Shown in pieces: positions 33,957-46,733 of a stretch of DNA of 64,000 nt (position 1 is its first letter; every line of letters starts with the position of its first letter). The stretch comes from Cymodocea nodosa (lineage: Eukaryota; Streptophyta; Magnoliopsida; Alismatales; Cymodoceaceae). The stretch lies in NCBI GenBank assembly GCA_036874045.1, contig CM072343.1, positions 9,134,001-9,198,000 of the forward strand. Reading direction: 5' to 3'. The translations under genes were made by a program, and so were the position numbers. The notes below the pieces were generated by a model. The model was not told the DNA's origin. It did not search any database and worked only from the letters and a program-made list of their open reading frames with translations.

Positions 33957-35516
33957 TGATGAATATTTTGTTTTGATGATGTGTGCTAAATGAAAATAAT
34001 CATATTTGCTCAATTACTATTGCTTGTGAAAGGAAATTAAGTACATCAATTAATATAGAAAAAGTTTACTGATATAAATACTTGTCTGTATTGGATCTAA
34101 AATTATACTAAGTTAATAACTAGTCGTTTCATTGCATTAATTTCTCATTTAACTAAACGCTAAGTTAACGTGTGTTTTTATTGAAAAGCATGATATGTTT
34201 TAAAGTTATATCTTCTGTATCATGAACAGTGCACGTTTAGACAACTCGTTAAGTTAGAGTGTTATTTGTATAGAGATCACGTGAGAACTCATTAAGTTAA
34301 AGACTTAAAGGTTAAAATAGGTCACGTGAGAACTCGTTAAGTTAATGAGTAAAAGAAGAGACGAACTCGTTAAGTTAGTGTTGTACACGTGGTGAAATTA
34401 TAAGTTACGAATGTTATATTGTATCACATGAGGTGCATATGTTTAACTCATTAAGTTAACATAACTAAACACGTTGAGTTGCTATATTGAACACTAAGGC
34501 AACGCGTTAGGTTAGCATTATAAAACTTAAGTTGTTATTTTTGCACGGGGTAAAATTCTTATTATAAAAACATTTGTTTATTACTAGTTCGTTGAGTTAT
34601 CTGTAACACAATGGAGATGGTTCATTGAGTTATCATAACACCACGGAGATGGTTCGTTTAGTTAACATAATACCACAGACTTAATTCGTTGAGTTAGCTA
34701 CAATACTTATCACGTGAGTTGGCACATGAGGAACTCGTTAAGTTAGAAATGTTAAGTTACATATCTACTTATTTACTCGTTTAGTTAACATTAAAGTAAC
34801 GACTTCTTATTACAATTGATGAAAGATTTTGGATGAGAAAGTTTATTTTGCAAGAAATTATTCAGAGATCCAGGATTGATGATTAAAGAAAATTCAAAAT
34901 GTAAACATGGGTCAGAACGTGTGTATTTCGATGAAAGAAAAAGAAAAGACGTGAAGAAGTGGAAGACTGATAGTGATTAAACGTGGAGGATATGCATGAA
35001 ATAAAGATACAGTATAAAAGGCATAGAATTCTCGTTGATCAGTTATCCCTGCACACCAAACGAAAAATCTTTTCAGGGATCAAAAACACCTCTCTAGGGA
35101 AAAGCTCTCAAGTGGTAGAAACTTTAGTGAAGTAGAAAAGGTCAGATTTATGTCACTCAAGATTTAAAATATCAAAAGAAAGCAAATTCGGTGAAGCAAA
35201 GAAAGAACAGATATTCGTCACTAAAGAATTGCTGAAGAAGAAAGATCTCGAATAGGGAGAAATGTTTTAAATTCTGCAAATTAGTTTTCTGTGTTTGTAG
35301 TTATGAAATTATATAGATGAAACATGGTATCGATATATAATTGCATCTACAATTTCTTAGGAGAATTGAATTGTATATTGTAATTGAAACCTTGAATAAA
35401 AATGATTTTATGAAAACAGTGTCTCTACTTGTTTTTGAGTTTTAAAGTTTCAATTATAATCAAAAATGTTGAAAAACACAATTCACCCCTTTGTTGTGTA
35501 GTCATACGATCCTACA
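33957..35516 (+). repeat. C3 5' LTR
   Basis: It starts TGATGAATATTTTG and ends CTACA. The dyad array is at about 34235-34775 and the TATA box (TATAAAAGG) at 35013-35021. Confidence 0.92.
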
Positions 35517-35518
35517 AG

Positions 35519-35530
35519 TGGTATTGGAGC
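35519..35530 (+). promoter_or_regulatory. C3 primer-binding site (initiator tRNA-Met type, mutated)
   Basis: TGGTATTGGAGC lies two bases after the LTR. Three positions in the second half differ from the usual TGGTATCAGAGC. Confidence 0.8.
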
Positions 35531-35714
35531 TTTGTTAATAATCTTTGATATAAAATCGATATCAACTTATTTAATATCATTGCTTATTCTGCCTTCCTTG
35601 TTTTTAAACAAAAATTAATATCTGAGCATATGTTTAACTTTCTTGATTTAAGGCTCAAGTTGTTTAAAGTTTTAAACTATTTAAAATCAAATAGGATAAA
35701 AAATCTAAGGTAAG

Positions 35715-36824
35715 ATGGCTACTGGAAATGGTAATTTTTCTTTGTGTGTAGGCCAAAATCTTAATCGTCCTCTTTTATTTGATGGAATATATTTTGAATA
35801 TTGGAAATATAGGATGACAGTTTTTCTTCAAAGTATAAATCATAAGTTGTGGTTCATGATTTCTAAACCATATACTCTGTTAACTACTCTTTACAATACT
35901 TGGACAATTACTGAAAAAGAAAATGAAACTCTAAATGCTAAGGGCTTAAATATTTTATTTTGTGCATTGAGTTATGAACAATTTAGTAAAGTGTCGGCAT
36001 ATAAATTTGCTTATGAGGTGTGGCATGCATTAGAAGTTTCACATGAAGGTACTTCTCAAGTTAAAGAGACTAAGATAAACATGTTAATTCATAAGTATGA
36101 ACTCTTTAAGATGCATGAAGACGAAAGTATTTTTGAGATGTTTTTCAGAATTCTTGATATCATAAACTCTTTAAAATTCCTAGGAAAGAATTTCGAACAG
36201 AAGGATTTGGTGAGGAAAATTCTCAAATTCCTAAGTTCTAAATGGTCTTAGAAAATAACTTCAATTGAGGAATCATGAGATTTCAATGTTTATACCATGA
36301 ATGAACTTATAGGAAACTTAATTGCTTATGAAGTTCAATTAAATGAATCATTGGGTCACAACAAACTAAAAATGAAGAAAGAAATAGCCTTCGAAATTAA
36401 TTCAGATTCTAATACATCTACTGATTCTAACGAGGATTTGATTTTGCTGACTAGGAAATTCAAGAAAGCAAGGAAAGCTAGGAAATAACAAAGGAACAAA
36501 AATGATAAACCCTTAACGTCAAAATCATTGAATGACAAGAATTCTTCATCTAGAAAGTATGTAGGTTACAATATTAAGAAACCTAGACATCTTTCTCTAG
36601 ACTGTTCTATAAGGAAAAATGAAAAGCATAGTAGGACAAATCAGAAGAAGACGGTTTAGAAAACTCAAAAAAAGTTTTACAAGAAAAAGGCTTTGAAGGT
36701 CACTTGGGATGACATGTCTGAAGAGTCTGAATCTAAGGAATCATCATCAAAATCTTCACATTCAGAAGGAGAACCAAAGTTACAAGACGATGCTTATGTG
36801 TGCTTCATGGCAGATGAGTCTGAG
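35715..36824 (+). pseudogene. C3 gag, first exon-like part
   Basis: The frame runs from ATG 35715 to 36824. Stops at 36249 (TAG), 36276 (TGA), 36486 (TAA) and 36657 (TAG) each correspond to CAG, CGA, CAA and CAG in C2. The capsid region is well kept (YWKYRMTVFLQS). The zinc knuckle near 36560 is destroyed, with neither Cys of its first pair retained. It ends in an acidic Ser-rich linker (SEESESKESSSKSS) that leads into the intron-like segment without a frame change. Confidence 0.9.
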
Positions 36825-37981
36825 GTAATATCTGATCCTAAAAGTCATTTAGATTTTAACTTTGATGAATTATTATGTGCTTATCATGCATTATTACAAA
36901 AACTTAAAGTTTGTAAACTAGAAAATAAGAATATCAGAAACTCTTTATCCATTGTGGAAAAAGAAAATTGTTTCCTATCTACTACTTTAGAAAAGTTTAA
37001 ATGTGACAATGAAAATCATGCTAGAGATTTGCATAAATTTAGATTTAATGAATGTGCCTTGCATGAACAAATATAGAATACAAATGTTGAAAAATTAAAG
37101 ATAGAATCTGAAAATGAAATGTTGAGAAAAAATATAAATGATCTTGAGCTAAAGATTGATAAATTAAAAATGAGAGAGCTAGATTTAAATTCTACCATTG
37201 AGAAATGGAATTTAAGTCAAACTAAGTTAGACAAACTAACTAGTACCCCTACGGTGTTATATAAATTTGGCTTAGGACTTGATTATCCTGAATATCCTGA
37301 ATCTCAAGCCAATAAAGGATTTATTAGTTGCAGTTCAAGTAAATCTAAGACTAAAATTCCTTTTATCATGAAACAAGGTAATAAATATGTAGAAGTAGGT
37401 ACTTCAAGGGATGAATCATGTAGTAATAATATAAATCAATGTGATTTGTCTAAATGTACTTCTAACATGACTATTAATGTTTCTAAAAATCATGTTTCTT
37501 GTTTTGGAAATTCAGTTTCTAATGTTTCTAAAATTTCAGAGAATTGTAGTAAACTGAAATTGAGAAACCTAAGCATGAAATTCAAAACACTAGTATTAGA
37601 CTAATTACTCATTCTGCATGTGATATATCTGAAAATTCTTGTGTAGAAAAAGATTTTGTATGTACTAAAAATTCAAATACAAGTACAAAATCTTGGTATG
37701 AACTTACTGAAATGTATGAGCATGACCAAAATAAATTAACATCTGATAAAATTCGGCTTGGTCTTGGTTATACTACATCTGAAAGCAAAAAGAATGATTA
37801 TAAGAGCAATAATGCTATAAGTATGATGCTAATGATAAGTCAATAGTACTTACAACTAATAAGAATGTAAATGATAATGTTAAACTGTTTTTAAACAAAA
37901 AGAAGAAATACGCGTTTAATGAACTTGGTCCTCAACAACATTGGGTACCAAGAAAAAGTTTTTCTTAAATTTGTTTTGCAG
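36825..37981 (+). other. Intron-like segment in C3 gag-pol
   Basis: This 1157-bp stretch begins GTAAT and ends TTTGTTTTGCAG, and it is absent from C2 exactly between these borders. It continues the gag frame with a coiled-coil-rich extension (about 36825-37604, one TAG at 37074). After one frameshift it ends in NELGPQQHWVPRK and a stop. Unspliced RNA would therefore give a long Gag. Removal puts gag (ending at codon 36822-36824) in frame with protease (from 37982). Splicing of copia and Ogre RNAs is known, but this particular intron I infer only from the two copies. Confidence 0.75.
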
Positions 37982-40900
37982 GAGGAAACAACATGAAAAT
38001 GGATCTTGGATAGTGGAGCATCAAGTCACATGACCAGATAGAAAAGTCTACTAAAAAATTTTACAAATACCAAGAAAGGAAGTGTGACTTTTGGAAACAA
38101 AAGTAAGGATAAAATCATAGGTATGGGTAATGTTCAAATAACTCTGACTTGTGTTATTTTGAATGTACTATATGTAGAAAACCTAGGATTTAATTTGCTG
38201 AGTGTTATAAAACTAATTGAGAATGGATATTATGTAGTGTTTGAAGATAATATATCCAAAATTATTGATAAAAATACAAATGAACTTAAGTTTATTGCTA
38301 AAAGAAAAGGATCTGTATGTATTTTATCTTTACCTTCTGGTGTAGTTGATTTAAATTCATGTTTGCTAGTTGAAACTAGTGATGCATATCTATAGCATAG
38401 AAGGATCGAGCATATAAATATGAAACTGTTACATAAACTGTCTAGAAAACATTTAGTGAGAGGTTTACCAAAGATTAAATACTCAAATGACTTTATGTGT
38501 AATGCATGTGAGATAGGTAAACTTCACAAAAACTCTTTTAAATCCAAAACTAATATATCAAGTAAAAGAGTCTTAGAACTTATACATATGGATCTATTTG
38601 GACCAACAAGAATCATGAGTCTTAGTGGTAAACATTATGTATTTGTTTTAGTAGATGACTTCTCTAGATACACTTGGGTATATTTTCTAGCATCTAAGAC
38701 ATAAGTTTTTGAAAAGTTTAAAATGTTTTGCAATCTTTTTCAAAATGAACAATGTGTCTCTATTCAAAAACTTAGGAGTGATCATGGTACAGAATTTGAT
38801 AATGATCAAATGGATAATTATTGTAAAGAGCATGGCATTGATCACAAATTTTCTTTTCCAAGAGCACCGTCTCAAAATGGTGTTGTTGAGAGAAAGAATA
38901 GATCAGTTCAGGAAATGGCCAGAACTATGTTGAATGAACATAAGTTACCTCAAAATCTTTGTGTTGAAGTAGTGAATATAGCTTGTTATGTTATTAACAA
39001 AAGTTACTTAAGACCTCGTGTTAATAAAACTCCTTTTGAAATTATGTTTAATAGGGTTCCAAAAATTTCCTATATGAAATCATTTGGCTGCAAGTGTTTT
39101 ATTCTTAATACTAAGGATAAAAGGGATAAATTTCAAGCCAAAGCAGATGAAGGAATTTTTATAGGTTACTCTACTAGAAGTAAAGCCTATAAAGTATATA
39201 ACAAGACTTCTAGAACTATTAAAGAAGCTCTACATGTAAGCTTCAATGAAAATTTTTTTAGAAAATCTCAATCTAAAGCTGATAATGATGATTTGATCAA
39301 TTTCCAAAAAGAGTTAGAGATCAATAGAGAGATTGAAGATTTATTTGAAAAAATCAAAAATATGAACTTAAATGATCAAACTAATGATGAAAGTGATGGA
39401 CTTTCAGATGTTGATAAGAATTTTGAGGAAAATTAGAGAAATTGGCGTTATTCTTCATCATATCCCATTACTCAAGTCATTGATAATATTAATGAGGGAG
39501 TTAAAACTAGAACTTCAGTTAACTTAAATAGTATGTGTATGTTTGTTTCTATGGTGAAACCAAGGAATGTAGAAGAAGCATTATCTAATGAAAATTTGAT
39601 AGTGGCAATGCAAGAAGAACTAAATCAATTCATTAGAAATGATGTTTGGGAATTAGTCTCTCCACTAGAAAATTAGTCCATAATTGGTACAAAGTAGATC
39701 TTTAGAAACAAAACTAATGAGATTGGTCAAGTTATAAGAAACAAAGCTAGATTAGTTGCACAAGGGTATACATAGGTTAGACTAGATTATGATGAAACAT
39801 TTGCTCCTGTGACTAGGTTAGAAAGTATTAGAATATTATTGGCCTATGCTTGTTATATGGATTTTAAATTATATCAAATGGATGTAAAGAGTGCATTTCT
39901 AAATGGTTTAATTAATGAAGAAGTCTATGTAAAGCAACCACCTGGATTTGAAGATATTAAAAATCTTGACTTTGTGTATAAATTGAAGAAAACCTTATAT
40001 GGTTTGAAGCAAGCACCTAGATCATAGTATGAAAGGTTATCTACTTTTTTAATAGAACAAGGTTATATCATGAGAAAATTAGATCATACGCTATTTATCA
40101 AAAGAGATGGAAAAGATCAGATTGTTGTTCAAATATATGTGGATGATATAATCTTTGGAGCAACCTCTGATAAACTAATAAAAATATTTTCTAAAGAAAT
40201 GACTAGTCAGTTTGAAATGAGTATGATAGGAGAACTTTCATATTTTTTAGGACTTCAAATTAAGCATATGAATAAAGGTATATTTTTAAAGCAGGAAAAA
40301 TAGGCAGATGAAATGCTTAAGAAATTTAATTTTATTGATACAAGGATTCGAGGAACTCCTATGAGTACTTCTTTAAAGTTATATATTGATGACACAGGAA
40401 AATCAATAGATCAAAGAAAATACAGAAGTATGATTGATTCTTTACTTTATTTGACTACTAGTAGATCTGATATTATATTTGCTATGTGTGCTTGTGCTAG
40501 ATTTCAATCTAATCCTAAAGAATCACACTCAATTATAGTTAAAAGAATATTTAGATATATACAAGGAACTAAAAATTTCTGATTGTATTATTCTAAGGAT
40601 AGTTCAATAGATCTTATAGGATATACTAATGCTGATTATGCAAGATCTAAATCTGATATAAAGAGTACTAGTGGCACATGTCAATTATTGGGAAATAATT
40701 TGGTGTCCTGGTTTAGTAAAAAGTAAAAATGTGTAGCACTTTCTACAACAAAAGTTGAATATGTTGATGTTGCACTGTATTGCATTTAGATTTTGTGGAT
40801 AAGGCAAACTTTAGAAGACCTTGGATTATCTTATGATACAATTGAGATTTATTATGATAGTTGTTCTACAATAAATCTTTCCAAAAATCCTGTATTATAT

Positions 40901-41086
40901 TCTAGAGCAAAGCATATAGAGGTTAGACATCACTTTCTAAGAGATAACATAATTAAAAGAAAAATTAAACTAGGATTTGTGTCTAGTTAAAATCAATTAG
41001 CTAATATATTTACAAAACCTCTAGACGAAAATACATTCTACAACATAAGATTAAATTTGGGTATTTGTAGGTTATGTGATGTGTAA
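37982..41086 (+). pseudogene. C3 protease, integrase, reverse transcriptase and RNase H
   Basis: There is one frame with about 12 stops and no frameshift. Retropepsin has WILDSGASSHMT, with the active site intact. The pre-integrase domain (about 38395) and integrase follow, with Asp (HMDLFGP), Asp (SDHGTEF) and Glu (VERKNRS). The integrase C-terminal region and linker at 39170-39470 are missing in C2. RT has YVDD at 40136-40147, and RNase H ends at TAA 41084. Stops include 38393, 38702, 39436, 39694, 39773, 40025, 40302 and 40725. Two of them (near 39694 and 39773) are shared with C2. The lack of indels fits decay by point mutation only. Confidence 0.92.
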
Positions 41087-42246
41087 AATGCTTAAACTCC
41101 ACAAAAAGATAAATATTATTGATGATGTTGTTCACCTCATAGATATTATATACTTATCATAAATATCTAAATAATATCTAAACTAATGCATAAGATACTA
41201 TGTATTTATTGTAAAATCATAGTTGTATCTTATTGATTTTAAGTAGTTTATCAATTTTAATGGTTTTCACAATTTTAAGTGGAAGTGTAAATGAAAAACA
41301 TTAAATACTTCTGAAATTCTGAAATTTTGATTAAGTGATTTTCTTTGAATCAATGAAAGTGCATATGATCATACATGAATTTGACTTGATTGATTAAACT
41401 TGTAGAATAATTTATATATAAATCATCTTAAACTGTTAATCAAAAGTATAAGCTTATTGAAACTGATTCATACTTTTAGTAAAATCATAGAAGTAAAAAT
41501 TATATGAGATTTGTGTTTTATTGCATCTGTATTAATGGAATACATATATATTGTGCCTAAAATGAAAAGTGCTTACAAAGTGAAAATCTTTGAGAGTTTA
41601 TTGATCAGTTTGATCACGAGCCTTTTGTACTTGAATAGATAAGTATGTAAGGATTATTATCCTGATAAAAGGATTCTTTAAATATGGCAACCTAAGGTCC
41701 TGATCAGATCTAGGATTGTTGACTGAAAGCTTATTACACGGGTACATTAGAAAACTCTTGTATGATTCATGCTTTTCAAACTAACTTTTAAAGAAAATTA
41801 TCAATATTTACTATTTTGAAAGAAAAAAAAATCGTTTCGTTAATTACAAATATCTTTGAATCGAATATAATTTCTACCAATATGATAGTTGATTTATTGA
41901 ATCAAAATTAGTACTTTTGAAAATGTTTATTTAAGGTACATTCTTTTATTCTCCTTGAATTAATCATATTGAGTTCAAAGTTGTGTTTTGATTCATATAA
42001 AGTAGGAATATATTCTGGAAATCATTTTTGATGAATTCAGGATAATGGAAGTTTTTGAAAAGAAAATTTAAAAGTATAGTTATACTTAACATCTATTATT
42101 ATACAAGTATATTTTGTATGTTATTGAATATATATATGAAGTATATTTGTAGGGGGAGGATTAACAATGTCCAAACAGATTAATATAATTCAGAATACAA
42201 ATCTTGGTTAATCTGAATTTAAGTCCTCTTAAGATCTTGATGAAAC
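41087..42246 (+). other. C3 non-coding region after pol, truncated
   Basis: It is homologous to 1167-2300 and 8659-9790. The polypurine tract GTAGGGGGAGG is near 42150-42160. Homology with C2 stops at about 42246. Confidence 0.8.
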
Positions 42247-42303
42247 ATTTTTTCATTTGGATTTCAAACATGCTAAAAACTTTGATTTAGAAATTCTCCA
42301 AAA

Positions 42304-44081
42304 ATGGTACCAATTGATGTTGACAGAGAAATTGAGAGATTATCTAACGGAATAAGAAATATAAATTTAAATGATGAAGATTTAGAAGAAAATAATGTCA
42401 TACCTATAGAAAATGTGAAACAACATAGAAATTGGCGTTATGCTTCATCTCATCCTATTGATCAGATAATAGGCGATCCTAATGAAGGAGTTAGGACTAG
42501 GACATCAGTAGTTAACATTTCTGGTACTTACTCATTTGTTTCTTTACTAGAACCTAAGAAAATTGAAGATGCCTTAGAAGATGAATTTTGGTGTTTAGCT
42601 ATGCAAGATGAGCTAAATCAATTTATAAGAAATGAGGTATGGGATCTAGTTCCACCACCTGAAAATCAATCTATAATAGGAACAAGGTGGGTATTTAGAA
42701 ACAAAGTAGATTAGGATGGACATATAGTTAAAAATAAAGCTAGGTTAGTTGCTTAAGGTTACAAGCAAGAGGAAGGAATTGACTATGATGAAACATTTGC
42801 TCCTATTGCTAGACTAGAATCAATACAAATTTTGTTAGCATATGCTTTTTACATGGATTTCCAATTATATCAAATGGATGTTAAGACTACTTTTCTAAAT
42901 GGATATATAAAAGAAGAAGTTTATGTAAAACAACCTCTAGGTTCTGAAGATTCAAAACATCCTAAGTATGTTTACAAACTTAAGAAGGCACTATATGGCC
43001 TTAAACAAGCCCCTAGGTCTTGGTATGAGAGATTATCTAAATTTCTTATGGAAAAAGGATATTCTATGGGAAAGGCAGATCACACTCTTTTTAGCGAGAA
43101 TGTCAAAAAAGATATATTGGTAGTTCAAATCTATGTAGATGACATCATATTTGGAGCAACAAATGATAAATTTGTTGAGTCTTTTTCGAAAGACATGACT
43201 AATCAATTTGAAATGAGTATGATGGGTGAACTATCATTTTTCCTAGGCTTACAAATTAAGCAGTTAGAACAAGGTACTTTTATTTCACAAGAAAAATATA
43301 CTCAATATTTATTAAAGAGGTTTGGGTTAGACAACACTAAAACAAAGAATACACCAATGAGTACTATCACTAAGTTGGATAAAGATGACTCTAGAAAAAT
43401 TGTAGATATAAAACAATATAGAAGTATGATTGGCTCATTACTTTATTTAACAGCTAGCTGACCAGATATTATGTTTAGTGTGTGTACTTGTGCTAGATAT
43501 CAATCTAATCCTAAAGAATCATACCTACTTACTGTTAAACGAATTTTTAAATATCTATTAGGAACCATCAATTTTAGATTATTTTACTTTAAACACAGTT
43601 CTTTAAATTTAATAGGTTATAGTGATGCTGATTTTGCAGGATGTAAGTCTGAAAGAAAAAATACTAGTGGCACATGTCAATTATTAGGAAATTCTTTAGT
43701 GTCATGGTTTAGCAAAAAGTAAAATTGTGTAGCATTATCTACAACTAAAGCTGAATATATAGCTGCTGCACTTTGCTATGCTCAAATCCTGTGGATCAGA
43801 CAAACCTTAAAAGATTTTAATTTAGCCTATCAACCAACTAAAATTTTCTGTGATAGTAGTTCTACAATAAGTTTGTCTAAAAATTCTGTTTTACATTCAC
43901 AAGCTAAACATATAGAAGTTCGACATCATTTTCTAAGGGATGATATTATAAAAGGAAAATAGTATTAAATTTTGTTCCTACCACAAAACAATTAGTAGAT
44001 CTATTTACAAAACCCTTAGATGAAAATACCTTTTCAAAATTACAATTAGAGCTTGGTATCTGTAGGTTATCTGATGTTTAA
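42304..44081 (+). pseudogene. C4 reverse transcriptase and RNase H
   Basis: The linker (NWRYASSHPIDQIIGD) and RT start (GTRWVFRNKVD) are followed by a TAG at 42712 and a TAA at 42753. The palm has YVDD at about 43132-43143 and keeps [20 protein letters not shown] at 43459 replaces Arg before PDIMF. RNase H contains YSDADFAGC and CDSSS, a stop after SWFSKK (43720) and a frameshift near 43960. It ends GICRLSDV at TAA 44079. It preserves the Trp that is a stop in both C2 and C3. Confidence 0.9.
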
Positions 44082-44985
44082 ATTGTCTTATTCATTGCCT
44101 AACATTTTGATTTGTTATAAAGTAGCTTTAGAATTTAATTTCTTTATTAAAAAAAACTCAAAATATCTATTTTAGAATTACTGTTTACTAGTAGTTAAGA
44201 ATTTATGAAATTCTAATTTTTATTGAAGTCAATTTATTTAAGAAAAATTTAGAAAAGGTTACTTAAAGAAAGTTAATTTGATTGAATATGAGTGCCAACT
44301 GTATTTTTGTTACTTATGTATACACCATTATAGAGATTTTAACTAAAAAATACATAGAAAATATGTACCGTTTATTAAAGGAAAATTATTAACATATTGT
44401 CAAAAAAATTAAGTCTTGCGGTTGCCTCTTATTAAATTTATTGTATTTTTTTATTGTTTGTCTGTAATTGCTTGAGTAATTAAGTCCATTGGGGGATCTT
44501 AAACCCTAGTCACTTGAACCAATTGGTTTGGGATGTGCTAATTGAAAACTCATTTTACAAGTAATTTAGACTCTATTTAATATATACAAAAAAAAAGGTT
44601 ACCTGTTCTCACTTATCATTGAGTAACTAGTTATCTTTCCCCTAAGCAAGGGATTGTGATCACGTAAAAAGATGATATTGTGAGAGGTAATACATAACAT
44701 ATATATAAAAAAAAGGGGGGCAATGTACTCAAGTTTAATTTATTTTACAAGTGTTATAACAATTTTGCCATAATCTGTGCATATAATCTTTGTTATTATT
44801 TTTTTTTATTATCTATCCTTTACACATAATGTAATGCATTTATTTCCTTAAGTTTGTGTACTCATTATTGAATTCTTTTAAGTTACCTAAAGGTATATCT
44901 TTATGAATTTTCTTTTGTAAACTAAATAAAATAAAAGCCAGAAAGTCTAAATTGTTAATTCTACTACTTATTTCTGTATTTAAAT

Positions 44986-44988
<3 letters not shown>

Positions 44989-45050
<62 letters not shown>
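44989..45050. repeat. AT then AG microsatellite
   Basis: About 15 AT units are followed directly by about 16 AG units. Confidence 0.95.
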
Positions 45051-45053
<3 letters not shown>

Positions 45054-45205
45054 TATTAGGGTTTTGCAACCCAATTTAAGTAGCTAGATTTTGAACTTAA
45101 ATGACAAATCTATTTAAGGCTTAGCAACCAACTTAAGTCAGCTAATCTTGAACTTTAATGACAAATCTATTAGGGCTTGGCAACCTAGTTTAAGTACAGC
45201 ATAGA
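45049..45205. repeat. 57-bp tandem repeat, about 2.7 copies
   Basis: Units start at 45049, 45106 and 45163, each with AAATCTATT. The first two are both 57 bases. The third is partial. Confidence 0.85.
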
Positions 45206-46106
45206 TTCTCTAGACTACATTTATGTAGGGGGAGCAATTTTTCATATAAGAATTCAACCATTATGAATTATTATTGGCTTTAATGAAAGAATCTACAAAA
45301 TCTCAAGAAATTAACATTATTTAAGTACATTTTTGAACTGTTGGTGAATTATAGGCTTTTTAATTCTTAAGTATCCGAATTTTCTGTTGTTTCGAAAAGT
45401 TATATTCCATGTACCTGATAGTTCTATTTTAAATGATTAAAGAATATTTTATTATTTCCTAGTGTACACGTGTTGAAACTATAATGCATGACTTAAGTGA
45501 ATGTTCGGTAAGTTATCTGGTAACTATCTGAAATGCATCTAAGCATCGGATAGTTAGGTTTGTAAGTATCTGAAAATATCTGAACTCCTTAAGTTAGAAT
45601 TGAATTGTTTTATTATGTCTCATGTTGAAACTCGAATAGTTATGCTTAAGTCTTCAACTTTTATGCATATCCATCTAAGAAACTCGAACAGTTAACTTAA
45701 TATTATTATATTTTTATGAAAGACTTAAAATTTGACAATAACTATTCTGGTTTGTCGTATAGTTATGTGTTTTACTACTCATAAAACTCGAATATTTATC
45801 ATAAGTCTTCGAGTTTTCTCATCTTTACTTAGCTAGTAGTTATTTTCTTTACACGAACAGTTACGCTAAGTATTCTACTTTTGTTAGTTGTAAAACTTGT
45901 ACAGTTATTGTAAGCATTTGAGTTATTTATTAGTAACGGATCTTATATTTATGATTTCAATGATTGAATTTGTTTATCCGTTTATAAACTCGAAGAGTTA
46001 TAAATGTTTTACTAACAACCTTTCGTGTTTCTACCTTAGTAAAACCCTAGTTTCACAATCTTTACTTCCACTAAGTTCTACAGTGAATAGCAAAGATTAA
46101 TCGACA

Positions 46107-46733
46107 ATGTTAGGACGTGGTAGAATAAGAAAAGTGCAGAAAAAAGAGATGGAACTTCAGAAGATAGAAAATGAGATCAATGACATTTACTCAAGGTATA
46201 TTTTTTCTAATGAAGTACTACATGAAATTAGAGAAGTTGTTCAAGACGAGAAAAATTTCTGTTGGAAATTTGTCTGAAATTATGCTGAAACACAATTTAG
46301 ACTAAAGCAGATCAAACTTTCCACATTACAAATGTGGAAACGAACTTTACAACCTAACCCTGAGGTTGTTATAAGTTCTAGACAAGTACCTAAAAAATCA
46401 GTAAAGTCTATTACTTATTATGGAAAGAAATGGAGACCACTGATAGAAAATGCTAACAGGGAATTAGAATCTTTGTATTCCCAACATTATTTTCCCAGCT
46501 ATTTTAGACCACATTCAACAAATTATTGATGAAAAAAAAACTACCATTTGGAAAATGGGTCTTCGAAGTGAAGGACAAAAAGTTTATCAACTAAAAATGG
46601 CAAAGGTTAAGAGCTTAAAACTCTATATTCCATTATTGCAACCTAGGCATCATGGTCAAGGACCACCAAGACCACAGGTGCCTTTAACAGGAGAAATTAC
46701 AACAACTTTAGAACCTCCTGTGTAGGATCGTAT
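46107..46733 (+). pseudogene. C4 extra ORF after pol, left piece
   Basis: ATG 46107 begins MLGRGRIRKVQKKE, again a basic N-terminus. The segment YSRYIFSNEVLHEIREVV aligns with YRDYFFYEEILDEVRQ of C1. A stop lies near 46276 and a frameshift follows near 46500. The C6 LTR interrupts it at 46734. The rest is not in the window. Confidence 0.7.

Larger units (their letters stand above)
33957..42246 (+). mobile_element. C3: SIRE-like Ty1/copia element, 3' truncated
   Basis: It has a 5' LTR, primer site, gag with a retained 1157-bp intron-like segment, protease, integrase, RT, RNase H and the post-pol non-coding region. It ends at about 42246, where C4 begins. The extra ORF and 3' LTR are lost. It belongs to the same family as C1 and C2. 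Confidence 0.92.
44082..46106 (+). other. C4 non-coding region after pol
   Basis: This mosaic region contains a block at about 44610-44680 matching the G1 internal region, an AT/AG microsatellite, a 57-bp tandem repeat and a polypurine tract (GTAGGGGGA) at 45225-45233. The stretch 45240-45590 matches parts of Athila LTRs. Several TCGGATAGTTA dyads lie near 45490-45600. No ORF is supported. Confidence 0.7.
42247..46733 (+). mobile_element. C4: SIRE-like Ty1/copia element, 5' truncated
   Basis: It begins within pol just before RT, runs through RNase H, a long non-coding region and the start of the extra ORF, and is then interrupted by C6 at 46734. Its sequence is more distant from C1-C3 than they are from each other. 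LTRs, gag, protease and integrase are absent. Confidence 0.85.
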
